The notes beneath the pieces were generated by a model. That model made no database searches and was not told the origin of the DNA. It saw nothing but the letters and a program-made list of their open reading frames with translations. DNA of 18,377 nucleotides from UBA5734 sp964528645 (GTDB taxonomy: Bacteria; Bacillota; Clostridia; Saccharofermentanales; UBA5734): assembly GCA_964528645.1 (NCBI GenBank), contig CAZGSR010000046.1:1-18377 (forward strand), in the 5' to 3' direction. The position numbers were made by a program, and so were the translations under genes. Shown here one piece after another: positions 1-6,758 of the stretch. Positions within the stretch are counted from its first letter, which is position 1; each line of letters starts with the position of its first letter.

Positions 1-29
1 GCGTCTACGCTACTTTTTTCTCATTTAGT

Positions 30-58
30 ACTTGACTTCATATAGTCAGTCTTTTTTT
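30..58 (+). terminator. Weak terminator-like hairpin with T-tract
   Basis: The arm ACTTGACT (30-37) pairs with AGTCAGT (44-50) if one T is bulged, and seven T residues follow at 52-58. It could end a gene lying left of the window. The stem is short and AT-rich, so this is tentative. TTGACT at 32-37 could instead be a -35 element. Confidence 0.3.
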
Positions 59-92
59 AATGTTTCGTGTTCAGGTGTTTTGAGTCGATTGA

Positions 93-114
93 TCAGGGTT
101 TGGTCAGGGTTTGG
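93..114 (+). repeat. Tandem 11-bp direct repeat upstream of lysR
   Basis: TCAGGGTTTGG occurs twice back to back (93-103 and 104-114). A looser relative, TCAGGTGTTTTG, lies about 20 nt upstream near 71. An 11-bp period places both copies on the same DNA face, which suits a dimeric regulator. Function is inferred only from the layout and the position upstream of the LysR gene. Confidence 0.45.
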
Positions 115-128
115 TTGTTTTGAAGGAC

Positions 129-142
129 TGTAAACGTTTTGA
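129..142 (+). promoter_or_regulatory. cre-like catabolite box
   Basis: TGTAAACGTTTTGA matches 13 of 14 positions of the Bacillota CcpA consensus TGWAANCGNTNWCA; the mismatch is G for C at position 13. It lies about 95 nt upstream of the proposed lysR -10 element. The match is seen directly; CcpA control is an inference that also needs the host to be a Bacillota. Confidence 0.35.
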
Positions 143-222
143 ATGTGATTCCCAAACCAAGACTATCACATCTTTCCGCAGGACCGGACCATCAGGATTT
201 TAATGCAGTATAAGTTTTATGG

Positions 223-243
223 ATAGCCAGACTATGGTAGAAT
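223..243 (+). promoter_or_regulatory. Candidate extended -10 promoter and small dyad for lysR
   Basis: TGGTAGAAT (235-243) is an extended -10 (TG-N-TAGAAT). The -35 region is poor (TTTTAT, 215-220, 17-nt spacer), as is common with extended -10 promoters. The dyad ATAG-N5-CTAT (223-235) overlaps it and could be an autoregulatory site. Transcription would start near 250, giving a leader of about 60 nt. Confidence 0.4.
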
Positions 244-311
244 AAGGGGCAAATGCTCCTGACCAGCCAGCCGAGCGGCGATCAGACCTACGGCAGCGTC
301 GAAAGGACCCC

Positions 312-1211
312 ATGAATCTGCAAGTCATGAAATATTTTCTCCTGGTCGCCCAGGAGCGCAGCATCTCCAAAGGTGCCACCAAGGCCCACGTGTCCCAGTC
401 GGCCCTGAGCCAGATGATCCAGAAATTCGAAGAAGATGTCGGTCTGCCCCTTCTGGAGCGCAGCAATCGCGGCGTTTCCCTGACTGAGGCGGGCGAGATC
501 GTCCAGAAATATGCCAGCAGCATCACTCAGAAATACGACCAGATGCTGGAGAGCCTGCAGTCGATCCATCACGGCCAGCACAAGATCCACATCAACGGCA
601 CCCATTCGATGGCTGCCTATTCCTTGCCCTGCCTGCTGTACAAGCTGAAAAAAGCCTTCCCCCAGTTTGACTACGCGCTCGAAGCTCGTGACACGGAAGC
701 CATCCTGCGCGATGTCCGTGAAGGACTGGTTGATTTCGGTTTTGTGGATATCAACGATCGTGATAACGAGGATCTGAAATTTTACCCGATGGGCCGGGAG
801 CGCGTCGTCCTGATCGCCCAGGACAGCTATCCGGTGCCAGAAACCATCACCATCGACGACCTGATCCGCTATGAGATGGTCCAGTGTACGTCCAACAAGC
901 ACGCCTGTGACCGTCTCGAGGAAGAGCTGGTCCGCGTCGGCAAGGACATCCACAGCCTCAACGTCATTTTCAACGCTGACTCGTTGTCGGCGGTCAAATC
1001 GTCCGTTGTCAAAGGCTTTGGCATGGCTTTTGTGCCGTATGAAAGTGTCAAACGCGAGTTGTACGAGAAATCGATCAAGATCGTCGCAGTTGACAACCTG
1101 GATATGGACTATGATATTTTCCTAGTGACCCGCCCGAGCAAGAACATCGTCCAGCCCTACCAGCAGATCCTCAAATTTGTCCTACAGGCAGGTGTTTCGA
1201 TTTTCTGCTGA
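312..1211 (+). CDS. LysR-type transcriptional regulator
   Basis: This 299-residue protein has the standard LysR layout. An N-terminal winged helix-turn-helix occupies residues 1-60 (note SKGATKAHVSQSALSQMIQ and the following FEEDVGLPLLERSNRGVSLTEAG). A periplasmic-binding-like effector domain runs from about 90 to 295. The length is normal for the family. ATG 312 is preceded by AAAGGA at good spacing. The effector is not readable from sequence. The convergent neighbour is a TusA-like sulfur carrier and a sulfonate-type transporter lies downstream, so a CysB/Cbl-like sulfur role is possible, but this is inference. Its last 41 nt overlap the 3' end of the opposite-strand gene. The upstream region carries tandem repeats, a cre-like box and an extended -10. 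Confidence 0.9.
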   Translation: MNLQVMKYFLLVAQERSISKGATKAHVSQSALSQMIQKFEEDVGLPLLERSNRGVSLTEAGEIVQKYASSITQKYDQMLESLQSIHHGQHKIHINGTHSMAAYSLPCLLYKLKKAFPQFDYALEARDTEAILRDVREGLVDFGFVDINDRDNEDLKFYPMGRERVVLIAQDSYPVPETITIDDLIRYEMVQCTSNKHACDRLEEELVRVGKDIHSLNVIFNADSLSAVKSSVVKGFGMAFVPYESVKRELYEKSIKIVAVDNLDMDYDIFLVTRPSKNIVQPYQQILKFVLQAGVSIFC

Positions 1212-1416
1212 TCGTCACTTCCCAGACGCCGTTGATGACCTCATCGACAGCAATGCCATAGTCGCGGTCGGTGAAATAGTCACGCAGGGACTCGAGCACA
1301 CAGCTGTGGTCGGTCACCACCATCAGGCTTTCGCCAGGCTGCAAGTGTTTGACTTTTTCCTTGGCGCTGATCAGAGGCACCGGACAAAAATCTCCGAGAC
1401 AGTCGAGTACGATCAT
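1171..1416 (-). CDS. tusA: TusA/SirA-family sulfur carrier protein
   Basis: This 81-residue protein matches the usual size of the TusA/SirA/YedF family. It begins MIVLDCLGDFCPVPL, which contains the family CPxP motif; Cys11 is the expected persulfide carrier. The fold-defining tail with VTDH and a C-terminal VWEVTISR-like strand is also visible. These small cytosolic proteins pass sulfur between desulfurases or rhodaneses and acceptors. ATG 1416 is chosen over an upstream ATG at 1476 because the extra 20 Pro/Lys-rich residues are not family-like and AAGGAG lies 10 nt before 1416. The 3' end overlaps the convergent LysR gene by 41 nt. The gene is divergent from the aminotransferase operon. Which TusA subfamily it belongs to cannot be fixed, so the symbol is a family label. 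Confidence 0.85.
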   Translation of the reverse strand: MIVLDCLGDFCPVPLISAKEKVKHLQPGESLMVVTDHSCVLESLRDYFTDRDYGIAVDEVINGVWEVTISRKSKHLPVGQI

Positions 1417-1490
1417 GATCGGGTGACTCCTTGGGCCTTTGGGCTTGGGTGGCAATTCTGGGGCAGTAAACAACACGCGGTTTCAAGCTC

Positions 1491-1519
1491 ACGCTAGCGA
1501 ACTGCCTGAAAAAAGTCAA
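1491..1519 (-). promoter_or_regulatory. Candidate promoter for the tusA-like gene
   Basis: On the minus strand, TTGACT (1519-1514) and TAGCGT (1496-1491) are separated by 17 nt. The -35 is a 5/6 match and the -10 is weak. Transcription would start near 1484, about 70 nt before the ATG. No equally good promoter was seen for the divergent operon. Confidence 0.4.
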
Positions 1520-1535
1520 GTGGAGCACCTTTTAC

Positions 1536-2783
1536 GTGGAGCAGCGGCACCTACCCTTCCAGAAACCGTATCGCCTTGAGACTGCCCGCCCGCTGGTCGA
1601 GCAGGTCCTGGCCAGTGGCCGGACAGAAGGGGATGGACCGATGACTGCCCGCTGCCAGGCCCTACTGGCCAGCCAGTTTTCTTTTGATCAGCCAGTCAGC
1701 CAGACCAGACCGCATCAGGTCCAGGAGACGGCCCAGTCGATTTTTCTCGTCACCTCCGGGACCGCCGCCCTCGAGCTGGCGGTGCAGGCGTTGCAGCTGC
1801 GGCCGGGCGATGAAGTCATCGTACCCTCGTTTGCCTATCCCTCTGCCGCCAATGCCGTGCTTTTAGCCGGAGGCACCGTCGTCTATTGCGAGGTCGAACC
1901 GGTCCACCTGACCCTCGATCCCGCGCGTCTGCCGCGGCACATCACCGCGAAAACACGGGCCGTCATCCTGGTTCATTACGGCGGCATCAGCTGCGACCTC
2001 GCTCCGATCCAGGCCATCTGTACGGCCCACGACTTGTGCATCATCGAGGACTGCGCCCAGAGCTACCTGTCCACCAGCCAGGGACGTCCGACCGGCACTT
2101 TCGGCACCTTCGGCTGCTTCAGTTTCCACGGCACCAAAGACGTGGTCTGCGGCGAAGGCGGCGCCCTCCTGGTCAACGATCCCGCTTTTCTCGAACGCGT
2201 GCGCCTCTTCCGCCAGAAAGGCACCAACCGCGACGCTTTCACGAACGGCCAGGTTGCGTTCTACGACTGGCAGTCCGTCGGCTCCAGCTATGCACCCAGT
2301 GAACTGGCCATGGCCCTCCTGCTGTCCCAGCTGGAGCTGGCTCCGGAAATCCTCAGCCGCAAGAGACACCTTTTTGCCCGCTACGTCCAGCATGTCTCCC
2401 GGCAAAAAGACAATCCGGCCTTTCAGGCTCTGATCGCGGGGTACAGTTCACATCGCGCGCCTGCACGAACGAACTCCGGCGGCTCGTCTGCGCCGCTGGA
2501 CGGCGCGAATGGCCACCTGTTCTACCTTTTGTTTCGCGATGCTGCCACGGCCGCGGCGCTGATTCGCCACCTGGCCGCTGCAGGAATCGAAGCCAGGACC
2601 CATTTTGTCCCACTGCACGAAAGCCCATTTGGCCGCACCTTCATCAGGCCGGCCAATGATTTCACATTCGAAACTGGCCTGGGTCAGCGGCTGGTCCGCC
2701 TGCCCTTGTACGCGGCCATGACCGAGCTGGAACAAGACCAGATCCTCGCAGCGGTCGACGCCTTCTTTGCCGGAGGCTCCTGA
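1536..2783 (+). CDS. wecE: DegT/DnrJ/EryC1-family aminotransferase, WecE (RffA)-like
   Basis: This 415-residue PLP enzyme would transaminate a nucleotide-linked 4-keto-6-deoxy sugar, as WecE makes dTDP-4-amino-4,6-dideoxygalactose. Landmarks are TSGTAALELA and GDEVIVPSFAYPSAANAVLLAG near the N-terminus, HYGGISCD, IEDCAQ, and the PLP-lysine segment CFSFHGTKDVVCGEGGA with Lys201. RQKGTNRDAF and SSYAPSELAMALLLSQLE follow the WecE pattern closely. An Arg/Ser/Gly-rich insertion around residues 305-325 makes it slightly longer than usual. The start is GTG 1536, with a TGGAG site about 10 nt upstream. It heads a five-gene operon; its TGA overlaps the next ATG by one base. The exact sugar cannot be read from sequence. 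Confidence 0.8.
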   Translation: MEQRHLPFQKPYRLETARPLVEQVLASGRTEGDGPMTARCQALLASQFSFDQPVSQTRPHQVQETAQSIFLVTSGTAALELAVQALQLRPGDEVIVPSFAYPSAANAVLLAGGTVVYCEVEPVHLTLDPARLPRHITAKTRAVILVHYGGISCDLAPIQAICTAHDLCIIEDCAQSYLSTSQGRPTGTFGTFGCFSFHGTKDVVCGEGGALLVNDPAFLERVRLFRQKGTNRDAFTNGQVAFYDWQSVGSSYAPSELAMALLLSQLELAPEILSRKRHLFARYVQHVSRQKDNPAFQALIAGYSSHRAPARTNSGGSSAPLDGANGHLFYLLFRDAATAAALIRHLAAAGIEARTHFVPLHESPFGRTFIRPANDFTFETGLGQRLVRLPLYAAMTELEQDQILAAVDAFFAGGS

Positions 2784-3583
2784 TGCAACTGCAGCAACAA
2801 TCGTCCACCCAAGCCACTTCATCAGGCCAGCAGCCGTGGCTGTCCGTCGTGATTCCGACCTATAGCCGGGCCGAGACCCTGTCTTCGCATATCGCGGCGG
2901 TCCATGGCTGCCTGAGTAACGATTTCGCCAATCGGCGCTTTGAAATCATCGTCGTCAATGACGCCAGCCCGGATCAGACCCCCGCTGTGCTCGCTGAACT
3001 TGGCGCACGATTCCCGGCCGTGCGCATCCTGAACCTCGAGCAGAACCTGGGCCAGCAGGCTGCAACTCGGGCCGGACTGGCCCTGGCCGTAGGATCCGTC
3101 GTGGTGACGCTGGATGACGACGGTAAAGATGATCCCGCCGACATTGTGCGCCTGGTTGACCTGCTGTCAGCTGGTCATGATGTCGTTTATGGAATCCCCG
3201 GGCAGGAAACGACTCTCGCCTGGTACCGGCGCCTGGGGACTGTTATCAAAGAGGCATTGCTCGGTTGCCTGTGCCACAAGCCGAAAGGCATCCGCCTGAC
3301 TGGTTTTCGCGCCATGAACCGGGCCACAGTCGATCGGATCGTGGCGGATACACGCCGCCACCTCTACATCTCGGCCACGATCCTGGAAAAGCCAGTCCAC
3401 ATCGGTCAAGTCCAGGTCGCAGCTCCGGTCCGCAATGCATCCGGCTATTCCCTGACCGCCCTGGCCCGCCTGCTGCTGAGGATTGCACTCTGGTACGGCC
3501 CTTTTTACCGACTCCTGATCCGGATGTCTGACTCGTCTGCCATTCATCATCCAATCCAGGTTCATCCGGAGACCCAGACATGA
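2783..3583 (+). CDS. GT2-family glycosyltransferase (DPM1/GtrB/ArnC type)
   Basis: This 266-residue protein has the GT-A fold signatures LSVVIPTYSRAETL, IIVVNDASPDQT, QNLGQQAATRAG and LDDDGKDDP. Asp111-113 supply the nucleotide-sugar/metal-binding acidic cluster. The segment LTGFRAMNRATVDRI resembles the ArnC/GtrB group, which uses polyprenyl phosphate as acceptor. Unlike ArnC or GtrB, it ends soon after one hydrophobic stretch (about 225-245) and lacks the paired C-terminal membrane helices. It is therefore likely cytosolic or peripheral. The start ATG overlaps the stop of the upstream aminotransferase gene (TGATG), with GGAGG upstream. It probably transfers the aminotransferase product or a related sugar; donor and acceptor are unknown. 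Confidence 0.85.
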   Translation: MQLQQQSSTQATSSGQQPWLSVVIPTYSRAETLSSHIAAVHGCLSNDFANRRFEIIVVNDASPDQTPAVLAELGARFPAVRILNLEQNLGQQAATRAGLALAVGSVVVTLDDDGKDDPADIVRLVDLLSAGHDVVYGIPGQETTLAWYRRLGTVIKEALLGCLCHKPKGIRLTGFRAMNRATVDRIVADTRRHLYISATILEKPVHIGQVQVAAPVRNASGYSLTALARLLLRIALWYGPFYRLLIRMSDSSAIHHPIQVHPETQT

Positions 3584-4914
3584 CCGCGCAGACACTCCTG
3601 ATGCTGGGCGCCTCGCTGGCCCAGATCCCCGGTATTATGGCTGCCCGCGAGCAGGGCATACACGTCATCAGCTGCGACAATCTGCCCCATTCACCGGGGC
3701 ATGCTCTGGCTCAGGCATCCGTCCAGGCCAGCACGTTTGACCCCGCTGCCGTTCTGGTGGCCGCCCGGCAGCACGCCATCGATGGGATCATGACCATGGG
3801 TTCGGACCAGCCGGTCCTGACCGCGGCGATCGTCGCGCAGCAGCTGGGCCTGCCCTCGGCTTTGACCGTCGAAACCGCCCGCGCTGTGACCGACAAACGC
3901 GTCATGAAACGGCGCTTCCAGGCGCTCGGCCTGCCGACGGTGCCCTTTGTGATTTACAAACCGGACCAGCCTGCAGCCCCTGATACGCCACGCTCACGTG
4001 CGTCAGCCCCATACAAAATGACCACGCCGGATCCCTTGGCCCAGCTCGATTATCCGGTCGTCGTCAAACCGGTCGATTCACAAGGCCAGCGCGGTATTTT
4101 CGTCTGCACCACACCTGCCGACGTCCGCCAGCAAGCGCCACAAGTCCTGGCTTTCAGCCGTGCCGATGAAATCCTGGTCGAATCCTACTACCCCAGTGAT
4201 GAGGTCACGGTCAGCGGCTGGGTGAATGCAGGCAAGGCCCGGATCCTGACCCTGACCGACCGGGAGCGCTTTGCCGGCACCGATCCGCTCGGCGTTTGCC
4301 TCAGTCACGAATGGCCCAGCCGTTATCTTGCCAGTCACGCGGACGAAATCGCCAGCCTGACCCAAGCCATCGTCAGTGGCTTCGAGATCTGGGAGGGACC
4401 GATCTATTTCCAGTTCTTGATTGGCGCATCTGGGGTGAGAATCAATGAAATCGCCTGTCGGATCGGGGGCGCATTCGAGTCGCAGTTCATCCCGCGCCTG
4501 ACAGGATTTGACCTGACAGCCACCCAGATCGATCTTGCCCTCGGCCGGCCGCTCCGCGCGGCCAGCCAGCTCGCCTTGAAGCAGCACGATTTTCGCCAGG
4601 TTCGGGAACACCTTTCCGTCCAGCTCTTTTTTGCCCAACCCTGCACCATCGGCCGGTTGACTCCACTGGCCGAGGTCCTGGCTTGCCCGGGCGTGCTTGA
4701 CGCTGGCTACCACCTCAAGCCCGGCCACACGATCCCGGCGATCACAAATGCCACGGCCCGCGTCGGCTATTGCATTGTCACCGCACCGGACAAAAACGCT
4801 CTGGAGCAGCGACTCACCCAGGTCTACTCCGTGCTCCAGGTCATCGACACCGAAGGGGTCAACCAGCTGATCCATCGCCCATTGGAGGTTTTGCCGCTTG
4901 AACAGCCTGAATGA
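3580..4914 (+). CDS. ATP-grasp ligase (carbamoyl-phosphate-synthase-L/PurK-like)
   Basis: This 444-residue ATP-grasp enzyme would activate a carboxylate through an acyl phosphate and join it to an amine or similar nucleophile. An N-terminal pre-ATP-grasp domain (1-115, MLGASLAQIPGIMAAREQG) is followed by the ATP-grasp core. The core shows VVVKPVDSQGQRG with Lys163, ILVESYYPSDEVTVSGW, and the metal/phosphate site RINEIACRIGGAF with Asn289, Glu290 and Arg294. A Pro/Ala-rich loop near 130-150 is an insertion. The start ATG overlaps the GT2 stop by 4 nt. In sugar operons such enzymes amidate or acylate sugars, and in natural-product loci they make amide bonds. The substrate here is unknown. Conjugating an amino sugar is plausible, given the upstream aminotransferase. 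Confidence 0.8.
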   Translation: MTAQTLLMLGASLAQIPGIMAAREQGIHVISCDNLPHSPGHALAQASVQASTFDPAAVLVAARQHAIDGIMTMGSDQPVLTAAIVAQQLGLPSALTVETARAVTDKRVMKRRFQALGLPTVPFVIYKPDQPAAPDTPRSRASAPYKMTTPDPLAQLDYPVVVKPVDSQGQRGIFVCTTPADVRQQAPQVLAFSRADEILVESYYPSDEVTVSGWVNAGKARILTLTDRERFAGTDPLGVCLSHEWPSRYLASHADEIASLTQAIVSGFEIWEGPIYFQFLIGASGVRINEIACRIGGAFESQFIPRLTGFDLTATQIDLALGRPLRAASQLALKQHDFRQVREHLSVQLFFAQPCTIGRLTPLAEVLACPGVLDAGYHLKPGHTIPAITNATARVGYCIVTAPDKNALEQRLTQVYSVLQVIDTEGVNQLIHRPLEVLPLEQPE

Positions 4915-5935
4915 AAATCGCCTGGATAAATCGGCCTGGCCAGCTTGTCTACATCACCGCGAGACCAGAAGGTCGCCTGTTGCCGTCGCTTTAAGCCTGC
5001 TTATGAGCCTGGCATTGACCGTGCTCATTGCCGGCTGCAGCAAGCCAGATGAGCTCCAGATCCGAGTCGCCGAGCAGTATGGCTTGGCCTATGCCCCGAT
5101 CCAGATCATGCAGGAAAAGGGTTTTCTCGAGGCGGCTCTCCACAACGTTGCTGCCGCCGATCAGCCGGTCCATGTCGAATGGATCAAGCTGGCCAACACT
5201 GCGGCGATCCAGGAAGCCATGCTGGCGGATCAGCTCGATGTCGCATTCGTCGGCATCCCGCCGTTTTTGATCGGCCGCGACCAGGGCATGCCGTGGTCGA
5301 TTTTCACCGGCCTGTCGGAATGCCCTGTTGAACTTTTGAGCAATGACCCGGCGATCACCGACCTGAAAAGCCTGGCCGATGCCGGAAAAATCGCCTTGCC
5401 CCAGCCAGGCAGCATCCAGCACATCTTGCTCGCGATGGCCGCCGAACAGCAGCTCAGCGATGCCACCCGGTTTGACCGCCAGCTGGTCGCGATGAAACAC
5501 CCCGACGGCCTGCAGGCCCTGCTCTCGGGCCAGGACATCGTCGCCCAGTTCACCGCGCCGCCCTATAATTTCATCGCTGCGGAAACACAGGGCATCGAGG
5601 TGATCCTTTCGGGTGAAGAAGCCTTCGGCGACTCCTTCAGCTTCATCGTCGGCATCGCCGAAGACACATTTTTGCAGGACGATGTGCGCCGCCAGGCCTT
5701 TCAAGCGGCCCTCGACCAGTCGATCCAGTTCATGGCGGAAAATCCTGCTGAAACAGTTGAAATCCTCGCCGCCAGCTATGAACTGACGCCGGAACAGACG
5801 CAGCTGTATCTTTATGGACGGCGTCTTGTTTTCGGCACCTCGATCCGCGGCGTGGACCATTTCGCCGAATTCATGCAGCGAACAGGGTATCTGGAGAAGG
5901 CCTATGGACATCAAGATGTGGTCTGGCCGGAGTAA
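4898..5935 (+). CDS. SsuA/NMT1-like ABC transporter substrate-binding lipoprotein
   Basis: This 345-residue protein is exported as a lipoprotein. A long basic N-region and a hydrophobic stretch end in the lipobox LIAGC with Cys47. The mature part has the SsuA/TauA/ThiY (NMT1) pattern: an opening strand RVAEQYGLAYAPIQIMQEKGFLEAAL, then VEWIKLANTAAIQEAMLADQLDVAFVGIPPFLIG. This family binds sulfonates, nitrate, thiamine precursors and other small organic acids. The start is TTG 4898, chosen because GGAGG (4884-4888) sits 9 nt upstream and no ATG precedes the signal sequence in frame. It overlaps the ATP-grasp gene by 17 nt and the permease gene by 32 nt. The ligand is unknown; a sulfonate would fit the nearby sulfur genes. 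Confidence 0.85.
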   Translation: MNSLNENRLDKSAWPACLHHRETRRSPVAVALSLLMSLALTVLIAGCSKPDELQIRVAEQYGLAYAPIQIMQEKGFLEAALHNVAAADQPVHVEWIKLANTAAIQEAMLADQLDVAFVGIPPFLIGRDQGMPWSIFTGLSECPVELLSNDPAITDLKSLADAGKIALPQPGSIQHILLAMAAEQQLSDATRFDRQLVAMKHPDGLQALLSGQDIVAQFTAPPYNFIAAETQGIEVILSGEEAFGDSFSFIVGIAEDTFLQDDVRRQAFQAALDQSIQFMAENPAETVEILAASYELTPEQTQLYLYGRRLVFGTSIRGVDHFAEFMQRTGYLEKAYGHQDVVWPE

Positions 5936-6758
5936 TTTGCGCAGCCGTCGGCCCGCACGTCAGTCGCGGCCAAATCAGTGCATCGGTCAGCCCGGACAGG
6001 CGCTGCCATCCGTGAAGATCCAGCTGGTCTGGCTTTTGGTGCTGCTTTTGGCCTGGGAAAGTGTCAGCCGGGCTGGGCTCGTCAATCCACTGATCGTGCC
6101 GCCTGTGTCGGCGGTCCTGCGGCGCTTGGTGACCGGACTGTGGGGTGGCACGCTGTTCCTGCAGTGGGTGCAATCGGTCAGCCTGGTCGTTGCCGGTCTT
6201 CTGGTCGGCAGTCTGATCGGCTTGTTCCTGGCCACGGCGGATTATTTCCTGCCCCGGATCCGTCCTGTGATCACCCTCTTGAACGCAGTTTTGCATCCAT
6301 TGCCTGGCGTAGCCATCCTGCCCGTCGTGCTCTCGATTGCCGGCTTGGGTTTGCCAGCGGTCAGCATCGTCATCCTGCATGCCATCGTCTGGTCTGCCTA
6401 CCTCAGTTTCATCTCGGGTTTCCGCTCGATCGCCCCGGAACTGCTCGATATCGCCCGCAACCTGGGGGCCAGCCGGCGCCAGATCCTGTACCATGTCCTG
6501 CTGCCCTCGATCGGCCCGCAACTGGCTGCCGGACTGCGCATCGGCTGGTCCCGCGGCTGGCGCGCCTTGATCAGTGCCGAAATGATCTTTTCCGCCATCG
6601 GCAGCCTTGGTGGCCTGGGCTGGTATCTGTTCGAGCGCCGCTCTTTCATGGACATCACTGGCGTCTATGCCGGCATCGTCCTGATGATCCTGACTGGATT
6701 TTTCATCGAGTCGGTGGTATTTCGCCGCTGGCTGCCTGGTCAAGCCGATACAAACTGA
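5904..6758 (+). CDS. SsuC-like ABC transporter permease
   Basis: This 284-residue integral membrane protein has five to six hydrophobic segments and the ABC-permease coupling loop ELLDIARNLGASRRQILYHV, the form seen in SsuC/TauC/ThiX permeases. It would form the channel for the binding protein encoded just upstream. ATG 5904 is preferred over an in-frame ATG at 5814, because the longer form adds 30 non-membrane residues read out of frame from the preceding gene, and GGAGAAGG (5893-5900) precedes 5904. The first 30 residues are Arg-rich and cytosolic. No ATPase gene follows: the next gene lies on the opposite strand and overlaps by 56 nt. The energising subunit must therefore come from elsewhere in the genome. 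Confidence 0.87.
   Translation: MDIKMWSGRSNLRSRRPARQSRPNQCIGQPGQALPSVKIQLVWLLVLLLAWESVSRAGLVNPLIVPPVSAVLRRLVTGLWGGTLFLQWVQSVSLVVAGLLVGSLIGLFLATADYFLPRIRPVITLLNAVLHPLPGVAILPVVLSIAGLGLPAVSIVILHAIVWSAYLSFISGFRSIAPELLDIARNLGASRRQILYHVLLPSIGPQLAAGLRIGWSRGWRALISAEMIFSAIGSLGGLGWYLFERRSFMDITGVYAGIVLMILTGFFIESVVFRRWLPGQADTN

Noticed and set aside
4991..5914. 307-codon minus-strand frame opposite the binding-protein gene
   Set aside because: No recognisable domain; the plus strand encodes a clear lipoprotein with matching operon overlaps.
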